53,663 nucleotides of DNA from CAZVYJ01 sp964631565 (lineage in GTDB: Bacteria > Planctomycetota > Phycisphaerae > SM23-33): contig CAZVYJ010000019.1 of NCBI GenBank assembly GCA_964631565.1, positions 1 through 53,663 on the forward strand, written 5' to 3'. Below are positions 1 to 7,982 of this stretch, piece after piece; within the stretch, counting starts at the first letter, position 1; each line of letters starts with the position of its first letter. The position numbers and the translations under genes are program-made. The notes under the pieces were generated by a model that searched no databases, was not told where the DNA came from, and was given only the letters and a program-made list of their open reading frames with translations.

Positions 1-34
1 CTCATGCGGGAACTCCGAAAGGAACTCAGCCATG

Positions 35-53
35 AAAACTGGGGATGAGTCAG
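35..53 (+). repeat. 19-nt sequence repeated in inverted orientation at the right edge of the window
   Basis: The 19 bases at 35-53 are identical to the reverse complement of 53613-53631. Both copies contain GGGG immediately followed by ATGAGTCAG. The surroundings of the two copies differ. The rest of 1-236, upstream of the PFOR gene, shows no convincing gene: a 60-codon reading frame starts inside this repeat, but GGGG abuts the ATG without spacing and the peptide is not recognisable. Confidence 0.5.
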
Positions 54-236
54 CCTGAAAATCCATTGCAAACGGTTGCCGGAATATGCAGAATGGATGT
101 TCCTGATGTATTGCACGGAGGCGTGCCCCCCGCGAAGGTCTGGAAATGCTTTTCCACCATACAGGCCGTAACGGGCCGGCGAAACAACGCCGCAATACGC
201 AACACTATCGATACTAACGAAAGGTGAAGGCGAGAA

Positions 237-3200
237 ATGTCACGACGCATGGTAATGATGGACGGCAACCAGGCCGTCACTCACGTAGCCCACAAAGTAA
301 ACGAAGTAATCGCGATTTACCCGATTACGCCGTCCAGCAACATGGGTGAAAACGCCGACGAAATGTCCGCTCGCGGCGAAAAGAACCTGTGGGGCACCGT
401 TCCGCTCATCTGCGAGATGCAGTCCGAAGGCGGAGCTGCAGCCGCCGTCCACGGCGCGCTGCAGACCGGCTCACTGACGACCACATTCACCGCCAGCCAG
501 GGTCTGATGCTCATGATTCCCACGATGTATAAAATAGCCGGCGAGCTTACCTCGACGGTTTTCCACGTGTCGGCCCGCTCGCTGGCCTGCCAGGCGCTGA
601 GCATCTTCGGCGACCACAGCGACGTGATGGCCGTCCGCCAGACCGGCTTCGGTCTTATAGCCTCCAACTCCGTCCAGGAAGCGATGGACATGGCCCTGAT
701 ATCCTCGGCAGCCACGCTCGAAGCCCGCGTGCCGTTCGTGCACTTCTTCGACGGTTTCCGCACCAGCCACGAAGTCGCCAAGGTCGAAGAACTGACGCTC
801 GACGACATGAAGGCGATGATCGACGACAAGCTCGTCCTCGCCCACAGGGCCAGGGCTATGAACCCTGAAAAGCCCGTGCTTCGCGGCACGAGCCAAAACC
901 CGGACGTTTACTTCCAGGGCCGCGAAACCGTCAACCCCTACTACATCCAGTGCCCCAAAATCGTCCAGAAGTACATGGACAAGTTCGCCAAGCTGACCGG
1001 CCGGCAGTACAGGCTGTTCGACTATGAAGGCGCACCGGACGCGGAACACGTGATTATCATGATAGGCTCGGGCTGCGAAGCCGCCCACGAAGCCGTCGAA
1101 GCCCTGACCGCCGCCGGCAAGAAGGTCGGCATGATCAAGGTTCACCTGTACCGCCCGTTCAGCATTGAACATATGATGGCCGTCCTGCCCAAAACGGCGA
1201 AGACCATCACCGCCCTCGACCGCACCAAGGAACCCGGTTCGCCGGGCGAGCCGCTGTATCTCGACGTTGTCGACGCGGTCGTGGAAGCAGGCAGGAGCAT
1301 CAAGGTTCTCGGCGGGCGCTACGGCCTTTCCAGCAAGGAATTCACGCCGGCGATGGTCAAAGGCGTGTTCGACAACGCTGCATCGGCAAAGCCGAAGAAC
1401 CATTTCACCGTCGGCATCAACGACGACGTGACCAAAACCAGCATCGACTACGACCCGAACTACAGCACCGAAGGCAAAGACGTCGTACGGGCGATGTTCT
1501 ACGGCCTTGGCTCGGACGGCACGGTCGGCGCGAACAAGAACTCGATCAAGATCATCGGCGAAGAGACCAACAATTACGCACAGGGCTACTTCGTGTACGA
1601 CTCGAAGAAGGCCGGCGCTGTCACAATAAGCCACCTGCGGTTCGGGCCAAAGCCCATCCGCTCGACCTACCTGGTCTCCAAGGCGAACTTCGTGGCCTGC
1701 CATCAGTTCTCGTTCCTCGAAAAGTACGACATGCTCTCGTCGGCCGTCGAGGGCGCGACGTTCCTGCTGAACGCCCCCTACTCCGCTGAAGAAGTGTGGG
1801 ACAAGCTGCCCCGCCCCGTTCAGCAGCAGATTATCGACAGGAAGCTGAAATTCTACAGCATCAACGCCTATGACGTTTCACAGGCCACCGGCATGGGCGC
1901 AAGAATCAACACCATCATGCAGACGTGCTTTTTCTACCTGTCCGGCATTCTGCCGCAGGATGAAGCCATCGCGGCAATCAAGAACGCAATCAAGAAGACC
2001 TACGGTAAAAAAGGCGACGATATCGTCAAGCAGAACTACAACGCCGTCGATCAGACGATTGCGAACCTGCACCAGATAAAAGTGCCGGCAAAGGCGACCA
2101 GCACCATCGATATGCCGCCGGTCGTGGCCCCCGAAGCCCCGGACTTCGTCAAGGAAGTCACGGCGATAATCATGTCCGGCAAGGGTGACGATCTGCCCGT
2201 CAGCAAGATGCCGGCCGACGGCACCTGGCCTACAGGCACGACCCAGTGGGAAAAGCGGAACATCGCCATGGAAATTCCCGTCTGGGATCCGGAAGTCTGC
2301 ATCCAGTGCGCTAAGTGCTCCATCGCCTGCCCGCACGCGGCCATCCGCGGCAAGGTTTACGACCCGGCCCTGCTGAAAGACGCTCCCAGAACGTTCAAGA
2401 GCATCGACGCCAAGGGCAAGGAATTCGAAGGCATGAAATGGACCATACAGATAGCCCCCGAAGACTGCACCGGCTGCGGCGCATGCGTGCACGTATGTCC
2501 GGCGAAGAACAAGCAGGTCGAAGGCAAAAAGGCGATCAATATGGCCCCGCAGATCCCGCTCCGCGAGCAGGAACGCGAGAACTTCAAGTTCTTCCTCTCG
2601 CTGCCGGAAGCCGACAGAAGCAAACTCCGCACGAACACCGTCAAGGGCAGCCAGCTCTGCCAGCCGCTGTTCGAGTTCTCCGGCGCGTGCGCAGGCTGCG
2701 GCGAAACGCCTTACGTCAAGCTGCTCACGCAGCTGTTCGGCGACCGTGCGACCATCGGCAACGCCACCGGCTGCTCCAGCATTTACGGCGGCAACCTGCC
2801 GACGACGCCGTACACCGTAAACAAGGACGGCAGAGGCCCGGCGTGGAACAACTCGCTGTTCGAAGACTGCGCCGAATTCAGCATGGGCTTCCGCCTGACG
2901 GTGGACAAGCAGAACGAGTTCGCCCGCGAGCTCGTGGCGGAAATGAAGGACGCCATCGGCGCCGATTTGGCCGAGGCCATTCTCGCCGCCGACCAGAGCG
3001 ACGAAGCCGGCATCTACGCACAGCGACAGCGCGTCGAGCAGCTCAAGAGCAAACTGGCAGGCAAGACCGACGCCAAGTCGGTTCAGCTTGCAAGCCTGGC
3101 CGACATGCTCGTCAAGAAGAGCATCTGGGCGATTGGCGGCGACGGCTGGGCGTACGACATCGGCTACGGCGGCCTGGACCACGTGCTGGCGAGCGGCCGA

Positions 3201-3785
3201 GATATCAACGTCCTCGTGCTGGACACGCAGGTTTACTCCAACACCGGCGGGCAGTGCTCCAAGGCCACCCCGCGCGGTGCCGTCGCCAAGTTCGCAGCCA
3301 GCGGCAAGCCGGGCCCGAAGAAAGACCTCGGCATGATGGCCATGACCTACGGCAACATCTACGTCGCACAGATCGCCATGGGCGCAAATGACAACCAGGC
3401 CGTCAAGGCCTTCGTCGAGGCTGAGAGCTATCCTGGGCCGAGCCTTATCATCGCGTACAGTCACTGCATAGCACACGGCATCAACATGACGACCGGGTTC
3501 GACCAGCAGAAGGCCGCGGTCGCATCCGGCGCCTGGCCGCTGTACCGCTTCGACCCGCGCCTGATCGAGCAGGGCAAAAATCCGCTCCAGCTCGACTCGA
3601 AAGAGCCGACCATGTCAGTCAAGGACTACGCCTACAACGAGACGCGGTACAAAATGCTCGCCAAGAGCAAACCGCAGGAAGCGGCGAAACTCATCGAGCT
3701 GGCGGCACAGGACGCAGCGAGAAGATTCAACACCTACAAGCAGCTTGCATCGCTGCAGTGCGGCGACTGCGCCAAGAAAGAATAG
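237..3785 (+). CDS. nifJ: pyruvate:ferredoxin (flavodoxin) oxidoreductase, homodimeric type
   Basis: Oxidises pyruvate with CoA to acetyl-CoA and CO2 while reducing ferredoxin; cytoplasmic. The 1182 residues match the full-length single-chain family. Visible parts in order: N-terminal thiamine-domain motif YPITPSS (about 28-34), central domains, a two-cluster ferredoxin domain (C688, C691, C694, C698 and C744, C747, C750, C754), the proximal-cluster cysteines C818, C821, C846 and C1077, and the thiamine diphosphate site GDGW near 968-971 followed by the NTGGQ stretch. All cluster ligands expected for the family are present. The ATG follows AAGGTGAAGG at suitable spacing. It stands alone, closed by a strong terminator. 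In this genome it is the obvious source of reduced ferredoxin for the hydrogenase encoded at 39.4-43.6 kb, which is inference. Confidence 0.97.
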   Translation: MSRRMVMMDGNQAVTHVAHKVNEVIAIYPITPSSNMGENADEMSARGEKNLWGTVPLICEMQSEGGAAAAVHGALQTGSLTTTFTASQGLMLMIPTMYKIAGELTSTVFHVSARSLACQALSIFGDHSDVMAVRQTGFGLIASNSVQEAMDMALISSAATLEARVPFVHFFDGFRTSHEVAKVEELTLDDMKAMIDDKLVLAHRARAMNPEKPVLRGTSQNPDVYFQGRETVNPYYIQCPKIVQKYMDKFAKLTGRQYRLFDYEGAPDAEHVIIMIGSGCEAAHEAVEALTAAGKKVGMIKVHLYRPFSIEHMMAVLPKTAKTITALDRTKEPGSPGEPLYLDVVDAVVEAGRSIKVLGGRYGLSSKEFTPAMVKGVFDNAASAKPKNHFTVGINDDVTKTSIDYDPNYSTEGKDVVRAMFYGLGSDGTVGANKNSIKIIGEETNNYAQGYFVYDSKKAGAVTISHLRFGPKPIRSTYLVSKANFVACHQFSFLEKYDMLSSAVEGATFLLNAPYSAEEVWDKLPRPVQQQIIDRKLKFYSINAYDVSQATGMGARINTIMQTCFFYLSGILPQDEAIAAIKNAIKKTYGKKGDDIVKQNYNAVDQTIANLHQIKVPAKATSTIDMPPVVAPEAPDFVKEVTAIIMSGKGDDLPVSKMPADGTWPTGTTQWEKRNIAMEIPVWDPEVCIQCAKCSIACPHAAIRGKVYDPALLKDAPRTFKSIDAKGKEFEGMKWTIQIAPEDCTGCGACVHVCPAKNKQVEGKKAINMAPQIPLREQERENFKFFLSLPEADRSKLRTNTVKGSQLCQPLFEFSGACAGCGETPYVKLLTQLFGDRATIGNATGCSSIYGGNLPTTPYTVNKDGRGPAWNNSLFEDCAEFSMGFRLTVDKQNEFARELVAEMKDAIGADLAEAILAADQSDEAGIYAQRQRVEQLKSKLAGKTDAKSVQLASLADMLVKKSIWAIGGDGWAYDIGYGGLDHVLASGRDINVLVLDTQVYSNTGGQCSKATPRGAVAKFAASGKPGPKKDLGMMAMTYGNIYVAQIAMGANDNQAVKAFVEAESYPGPSLIIAYSHCIAHGINMTTGFDQQKAAVASGAWPLYRFDPRLIEQGKNPLQLDSKEPTMSVKDYAYNETRYKMLAKSKPQEAAKLIELAAQDAARRFNTYKQLASLQCGDCAKKE

Positions 3786-3812
3786 CTGCATAAACACGAA
3801 CAAATGAACACG

Positions 3813-3846
3813 ACGCGGCCCGTACCTGTTACGGGCCGCGTTTTTT
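3813..3846 (+). terminator. rho-independent terminator of the PFOR gene
   Basis: A perfect 12-bp stem (3813-3824 with 3830-3841), loop CCTGT, followed by a T run at 3841-3846. It lies 27 bases after the stop codon. Confidence 0.93.
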
Positions 3847-3951
3847 ATGCCGAAATTGCTGCGGCCATTGCATTTCATCCTCACAGGAGATAGTTTAAAT
3901 GCTTAATCAGTGGGCATGTCTGTCATTTTAGCGAAATGAAAGGAGAACATT

Positions 3952-4449
3952 ATGGGCACCAAAGGCCGCGAAATAGTCGGAATGAATGTCGACGAACTTA
4001 TCAAAACGCTCAACAAGGCCTTCGCCGACGAGTGGCTGGCCTATTATCAATACTGGATAGGCTCCAAACTGACCAAGGGGCCGATGAAGGAAGCCGTCAT
4101 CGCTGAACTGACGCTTCACGCCACCGAAGAGATCAACCACGCCACACTGGTCGCCAATCGCATAATCCAGCTCGGCGGCACGCCGCTGACCAAGCCGGAA
4201 GACTGGTACAAGTGGACCAACTGCAAGTACGAAGCGCCGGACGACCCGTACGTGAGAGTGATTCTGCAGCAGAACATTGCCGGCGAGCAGTGCGCTATCG
4301 GCGTTTACCAGAAACTCGTCAAGATGACAGAAGGCAAAGACCCCATCACCTACAACATGGCCCTGACGATCCTGGAACAGGAAGTCGAGCATGAAGAGGA
4401 CCTTCAGGCCCTGCTGGAAGACCTCGACCTGATGGTCAGCAGAAAATAG
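3952..4449 (+). CDS. Dps-like ferritin (DPSL / thioferritin type)
   Basis: A 165-residue four-helix ferritin-like protein expected to oxidise and store iron with peroxide or oxygen, protecting anaerobic metabolism. Candidate di-iron ligands are visible: E27 in DEWLAYYQY, the E60-x-x-H63 pair in EEINH, E112, and the LEQEVEHEED helix at 141-150. Two cysteines, C91 and C114 (the latter in EQCAI next to E112), fit the cysteine pair that marks Dps-like (DPSL) proteins rather than classical Dps or bacterioferritin. AAAGGAG precedes the ATG. It is a single-gene unit bounded by terminators on both sides, directly downstream of the oxygen-sensitive PFOR. The subclass assignment is from memory of the family motif. 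Confidence 0.82.
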   Translation: MGTKGREIVGMNVDELIKTLNKAFADEWLAYYQYWIGSKLTKGPMKEAVIAELTLHATEEINHATLVANRIIQLGGTPLTKPEDWYKWTNCKYEAPDDPYVRVILQQNIAGEQCAIGVYQKLVKMTEGKDPITYNMALTILEQEVEHEEDLQALLEDLDLMVSRK

Positions 4450-4477
4450 ACAGCAACGCGTTTGTCCGGAATGACCT

Positions 4478-4511
4478 GATGCTAAGCCGCTTGCGGCTTA
4501 GCATCTTTTTT
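4478..4511 (+). terminator. rho-independent terminator of the ferritin gene
   Basis: A 13-bp GC-rich perfect stem (4478-4490 with 4493-4505) followed by six T residues. It overlaps the last bases of the convergent dehydrogenase gene. The reverse direction lacks a T run, so it should act mainly on the + strand. Confidence 0.9.
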
Positions 4512-5454
4512 ACCCCTCTGCCGGGTACTGCGGCTTTCGGCCTTCCAGCACTGCCACGATGTCGTAGACCACATCACACATGTTCTCCATCGCCTGGGGT
4601 ACTCGGGCGGCGATGTGTGGCGTCAGAATCACGTTTTCGCCCAGGCCGAACATCGGATAATCCGGCGGCGGCGGTTCTGGGTCGTGGCAGTCTATCACGC
4701 AGGCGGAGATTTTCCCGCTTCGCACAGCCGCGGCAAGGTCGCAGTAATTCACGCAGCCGCCGCGTGCGGCATTGATGAACTGCGAGCCGCCTTTGAACTT
4801 GGCAAGCGTCTCGGCACATATAAGCCGCCGCGTCTGTTCTGTAAGCGGAGTGTGAATCGTGATGATATCGCTGTTGGCATAAAGGGTCGGTTTGTCGACG
4901 GCCTCGGCCGGGTAGTCCAGCTTGATGTCGATGATGTCGTTATACAACACTTTCATGCCTAGCGCGACCGCCGCCCTGCCGACCCGGCTGCCTATTCGGC
5001 CGCAGCCGATAATCCCCAGCGTCAGACCGCTCATGAACCGCCCGAACATCTGCTTGCGGGCCTTGTGAAACTCATCGCCGTCGATCCAGCCGGTCATCGG
5101 CCAGAAGCGACGGTTCATCTCCAGCATCATGCGGACGGTGTAGTCCACGACGGCCAGCGTGTTGGCGGCAGGCGTGTGCACTACCTCTATTCCGCGTGCG
5201 CGACAGGCGGCGACATCGATATTGTCTATCGCCACTCCGGCCCGTCCTACGACTTTCAGCCGCTTCGCCCTCGCCAGCATCGCATCATCGACAATCGTAT
5301 ACGTCCGCACTATAAGCGCGTCGGCATCGGCAATGGCGGCAGCTGCGGTTTCAACTGTGGCGCGGCGAACTTCGCCATGGGCGGCAAGATATGCCAATGC
5401 GCGATCGCTGAGCGGCTCGGTTACGAGTATGGTCGGCTTCCGGCTGGCGGTCAT
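4510..5454 (-). CDS. D-2-hydroxyacid dehydrogenase, phosphoglycerate dehydrogenase-like
   Basis: An NAD-dependent D-isomer 2-hydroxyacid dehydrogenase of 314 residues. The substrate domain is split around an NAD-binding Rossmann domain with G150-C-G-R-I-G155. The catalytic triad of the family is visible: R231 in AARGG, E260 in DPEPPP, and H280 in TPHIAA. There is no C-terminal ACT regulatory domain, so it resembles short phosphoglycerate dehydrogenases or hydroxypyruvate/glyoxylate reductases; the exact substrate cannot be read from sequence. It lies 43 bases downstream of the TPR gene on the same strand and may be cotranscribed with it. GGAG lies upstream of the ATG. Confidence 0.87.
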   Translation of the reverse strand: MTASRKPTILVTEPLSDRALAYLAAHGEVRRATVETAAAAIADADALIVRTYTIVDDAMLARAKRLKVVGRAGVAIDNIDVAACRARGIEVVHTPAANTLAVVDYTVRMMLEMNRRFWPMTGWIDGDEFHKARKQMFGRFMSGLTLGIIGCGRIGSRVGRAAVALGMKVLYNDIIDIKLDYPAEAVDKPTLYANSDIITIHTPLTEQTRRLICAETLAKFKGGSQFINAARGGCVNYCDLAAAVRSGKISACVIDCHDPEPPPPDYPMFGLGENVILTPHIAARVPQAMENMCDVVYDIVAVLEGRKPQYPAEG

Positions 5455-5497
5455 TCAATCGCTCCATGAACAGGTCCATAAGACAACACGCACAAAA

Positions 5498-6844
5498 CTA
5501 TGTGTTTATCTTGCTGTCTTTATCGAGACCTTTCAAGTATTTGCGAACACTCTGCCAGAAGCGGCTGACGCCAAGCTGCCGCGAAAGTTTGCGAATCTGA
5601 TCGTCATTGGGGGCGATTGTCAACGCACGGGCGATATATCTGCGAGCGCGGGGGATCTGGCCTTTCTGGTAATGGGCCAGGGCAAGGTTGTACAAGGCCA
5701 TCGGGTATTCCGGCTTGATTTTGATCGCCCGGCGGCATTGGCGAATGCCCTCGTCCATGAGATGGAGCATGAAACAGCTCACCGCAAGATTGTGGCGTGC
5801 GTTTGCATTGTTCGGCTGAATTTCGACAAGCCTGCGGAGCACGGCATTGGCCTGGGCGGTTTGGCCGGCCTCGATAAAGAGCCTGCCGAGGTCCTGCAGA
5901 ATATGCGGTTCGTCGCCGGATTTTTTCAGCTCGTACATGAAATATTTAACTGCACGGCGGCGATGCCCCATCCGCAGCAGCACTTCGCCGATTTTGGCGT
6001 TAGCGCCGGGATAATCCCTGTCGAGGCTGAGCACCAGGCGGAACTGCCCTTCTGCCGCCACCAGATGCCCCTTATCAAGCTCGAGTTCGCCGAGGCAGAA
6101 GTGCGCGGTTGTATTATCAGGCGCCTGCTCCAGCACGCGGCAGAAAACTTCGTCGGCCTGATCGTGTTCGCCGAGGTCCATAAGCAGCTCGCCGAGATCC
6201 AGCAGAGTTTCCACGTCATCCGGCGCGATGGCAAGTTCGGCCTCGTAATATTTTCTGGCCAGCGCAAGCTCGCCTTTGGCCCAGTATGCAGCCGCAATCC
6301 GGGCGTTCGCCAGCGGGTAGTCGTTTTCGATTTCCAGAGTGCGCTGCCAGCAGTAAATGGCGCGGTCATATTCCTGACGGGCATAAAGACTGCTGCCTAT
6401 GCCGAAATAGCATACCGGGCAATCGTCGCTTATCTGGCGGGCCATGTAGAACATAAGCTCCGCCTTTTCATGCTCGCCGATTTCAGTGTATGTCTGAATG
6501 CGATTGCAGTAGCATGGCTCGTAACCGGGGTCCATCCGCTCAATACGCTGGAACCAGTTGAGGGCTTCGGCGTATTTGCCGAGGCGGGACAGGTTCACGC
6601 CAAGGCAGTTCATCGCTTCCTTGTCGTCGGGAGTAAGCTCCAGCACACGGAGAAAAGCCTTCACCGCCTGGGAGTATTCTTCCATGGCCTCAAGCGTCAG
6701 GCCGAGGTTGAAATGCCACGAAGCGTTATAAGGGTTAACGTCTATCGCGGCGGAAAGGTGTGCAGCCGCCTCCGCCCACAAACCCTGTTCATAGAGTTGC
6801 CTGGCCTGCTCGGCCTGCAATTCAGCATGTGACCAGTCGTTCAT
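5498..6844 (-). CDS. tetratricopeptide-repeat protein
   Basis: A 448-residue protein made almost entirely of about eleven to twelve consecutive 34-residue TPR units (typical elements such as NLG, LGE, A-x-Y at the expected spacing, each repeat ending near a P-x-N/D/Y). TPR solenoids are protein-protein interaction scaffolds; no enzyme domain, signal peptide or membrane segment is visible, so it should be cytoplasmic. The C-terminal 35 residues are basic and non-repeat. It is the first gene of a two-gene unit with the hydroxyacid dehydrogenase. A good AGGAGG occurs upstream but about 28 bases from the ATG, so either translation initiation is unusual or the true start differs slightly. Confidence 0.85.
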   Translation of the reverse strand: MNDWSHAELQAEQARQLYEQGLWAEAAAHLSAAIDVNPYNASWHFNLGLTLEAMEEYSQAVKAFLRVLELTPDDKEAMNCLGVNLSRLGKYAEALNWFQRIERMDPGYEPCYCNRIQTYTEIGEHEKAELMFYMARQISDDCPVCYFGIGSSLYARQEYDRAIYCWQRTLEIENDYPLANARIAAAYWAKGELALARKYYEAELAIAPDDVETLLDLGELLMDLGEHDQADEVFCRVLEQAPDNTTAHFCLGELELDKGHLVAAEGQFRLVLSLDRDYPGANAKIGEVLLRMGHRRRAVKYFMYELKKSGDEPHILQDLGRLFIEAGQTAQANAVLRRLVEIQPNNANARHNLAVSCFMLHLMDEGIRQCRRAIKIKPEYPMALYNLALAHYQKGQIPRARRYIARALTIAPNDDQIRKLSRQLGVSRFWQSVRKYLKGLDKDSKINT

Positions 6845-7112
6845 AAAAACCGGGCAACCGAAAAAAGCCCAACCTCCTGCAGCAAGTCTGTTTCACGGAG
6901 TTCTATTGCGTGGGCGAACCGCTGTCGGGGTTCGCTTGCTTATTCATCTTCAGACTCCATTGTAACGGCGATGTCCAAAAATCGACAAGCCCCATTCCAC
7001 ATCACATGGTACAGAAAGCATCTTTTATTCCAAAATAAATCCGAAAAGTCGTATTCTCGAATAAGGACAAGCATGCTGTCTTTTGGACGTGTAAAACGCT
7101 ATCATTCCTGAC

Positions 7113-7655
7113 ATGACTGGTGAAGAAGACTACCTATCACTCGACGATAAGTCGCTACTGGCGCAGTGCGATGTGAACACCACCAAGGCATCCGGACCGG
7201 GCGGCCAGCATCGCAACAAGGTGTCCTCGGCCATAAGATTGAGGCATCGCCCGACGGGCATAACCAGCCAGGGACATGATTCCCGCTCGCAGCATGACAA
7301 TAAAAAACTCGCCCTGCAGCGCCTGCGAATGAAAATTGCGTGCGAGCACAGAAGACCAGTGGACACTTCGTCAGGCGCGATACCGCCGCTTATAAAGGAG
7401 TGTATCTTCACCCAGCGAGGCGGAACCAATTCGGCAGCCAGGCGAATGGAAATAGGCAGAAAAGACCACAGATTCTGGCAGGTGGCGGCATTTCTTCTGG
7501 ATTTGCTGGAAGCCTCGGCCGGACGGCTGGCTGATGCCGCGGCCGTCCTGGATATCTCAACCAGCAATCTCATTCGTATCATCAAGTCCGATCGCCATTT
7601 GCTGGCGGCGGTGCAGATATTGAGAAAGAAGCACGGGCAAAAACCCCTGATATAA
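7113..7655 (+). CDS. GGQ-motif release-factor-like protein (class I RF domain 3, ArfB/PrfH-like)
   Basis: A 180-residue protein whose N-terminal half carries the peptidyl-tRNA hydrolysis motif of release factors, G-P-G30-G31-Q32 within SGPGGQHRNK, followed by the usual RF domain 3 segment up to about residue 85. It lacks the stop-codon recognition domain, so it may rescue stalled ribosomes or otherwise act without codon reading. The C-terminal part (about 110-170) is not like the basic tail of ArfB; it looks helical and the stretch AAVLDISTSNLIRIIKSD resembles a helix-turn-helix. The gene is monocistronic and divergent from the TPR gene, with a 268-base spacer between them. Function beyond the GGQ domain is not known to me. 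Confidence 0.78.
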   Translation: MTGEEDYLSLDDKSLLAQCDVNTTKASGPGGQHRNKVSSAIRLRHRPTGITSQGHDSRSQHDNKKLALQRLRMKIACEHRRPVDTSSGAIPPLIKECIFTQRGGTNSAARRMEIGRKDHRFWQVAAFLLDLLEASAGRLADAAAVLDISTSNLIRIIKSDRHLLAAVQILRKKHGQKPLI

Positions 7656-7982
7656 GTTGGCTTTTATAACAGCATACTGATGTTACGGTTAGGGTACTCT
7701 GCTATAAGTGGCGGCGGCCAAACGGTTCTTGACCCCCTGCGACAGGCAAAGGTAGAATAAAGTTCAGGTTCATGCAATTGAGGTATCTATTTGGTACTGG
7801 ATTTGCGAATGCCGCACCGTACTGCTTTTGCCATCATATATACGTCATCCCGCCTCAGCAGAACCACCCGAATCAACAGTGGAAGTCTAGTTGCGCCGAC
7901 CGATGTTTTGGCCGGTGAACTGTGTTAGTTATTAAAGGTCGTGCGCATTTTCAGTACGCGCATCGCATCCGAAGAGGACGAT
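7656..7982. other. 327-base intergenic stretch before the pilus cluster
   Basis: I see no gene, known riboswitch or clear terminator here. A c-di-GMP riboswitch was looked for because pilus genes follow; its conserved core was not found. The promoter of the downstream 13 kb cluster probably lies in the right half, but no good -35/-10 pair is evident. Confidence 0.4.

Noticed and set aside
45..227. Possible 60-residue leader gene before nifJ
   Set aside because: No spaced ribosome site, no recognisable peptide, and the start lies inside the 19-nt repeat.
1878..3476. 532-codon - strand frame opposite PFOR
   Set aside because: Antisense shadow; the PFOR frame carries all cluster and thiamine motifs through this stretch.
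5159..6832. 557-codon + strand frame across the dehydrogenase and TPR genes
   Set aside because: Antisense shadow; the - strand encodes regular TPR repeats and an intact dehydrogenase active site.
7656..7982. c-di-GMP riboswitch before the pilus genes
   Set aside because: Searched for the conserved core because MshEN ATPases follow; it is not present.
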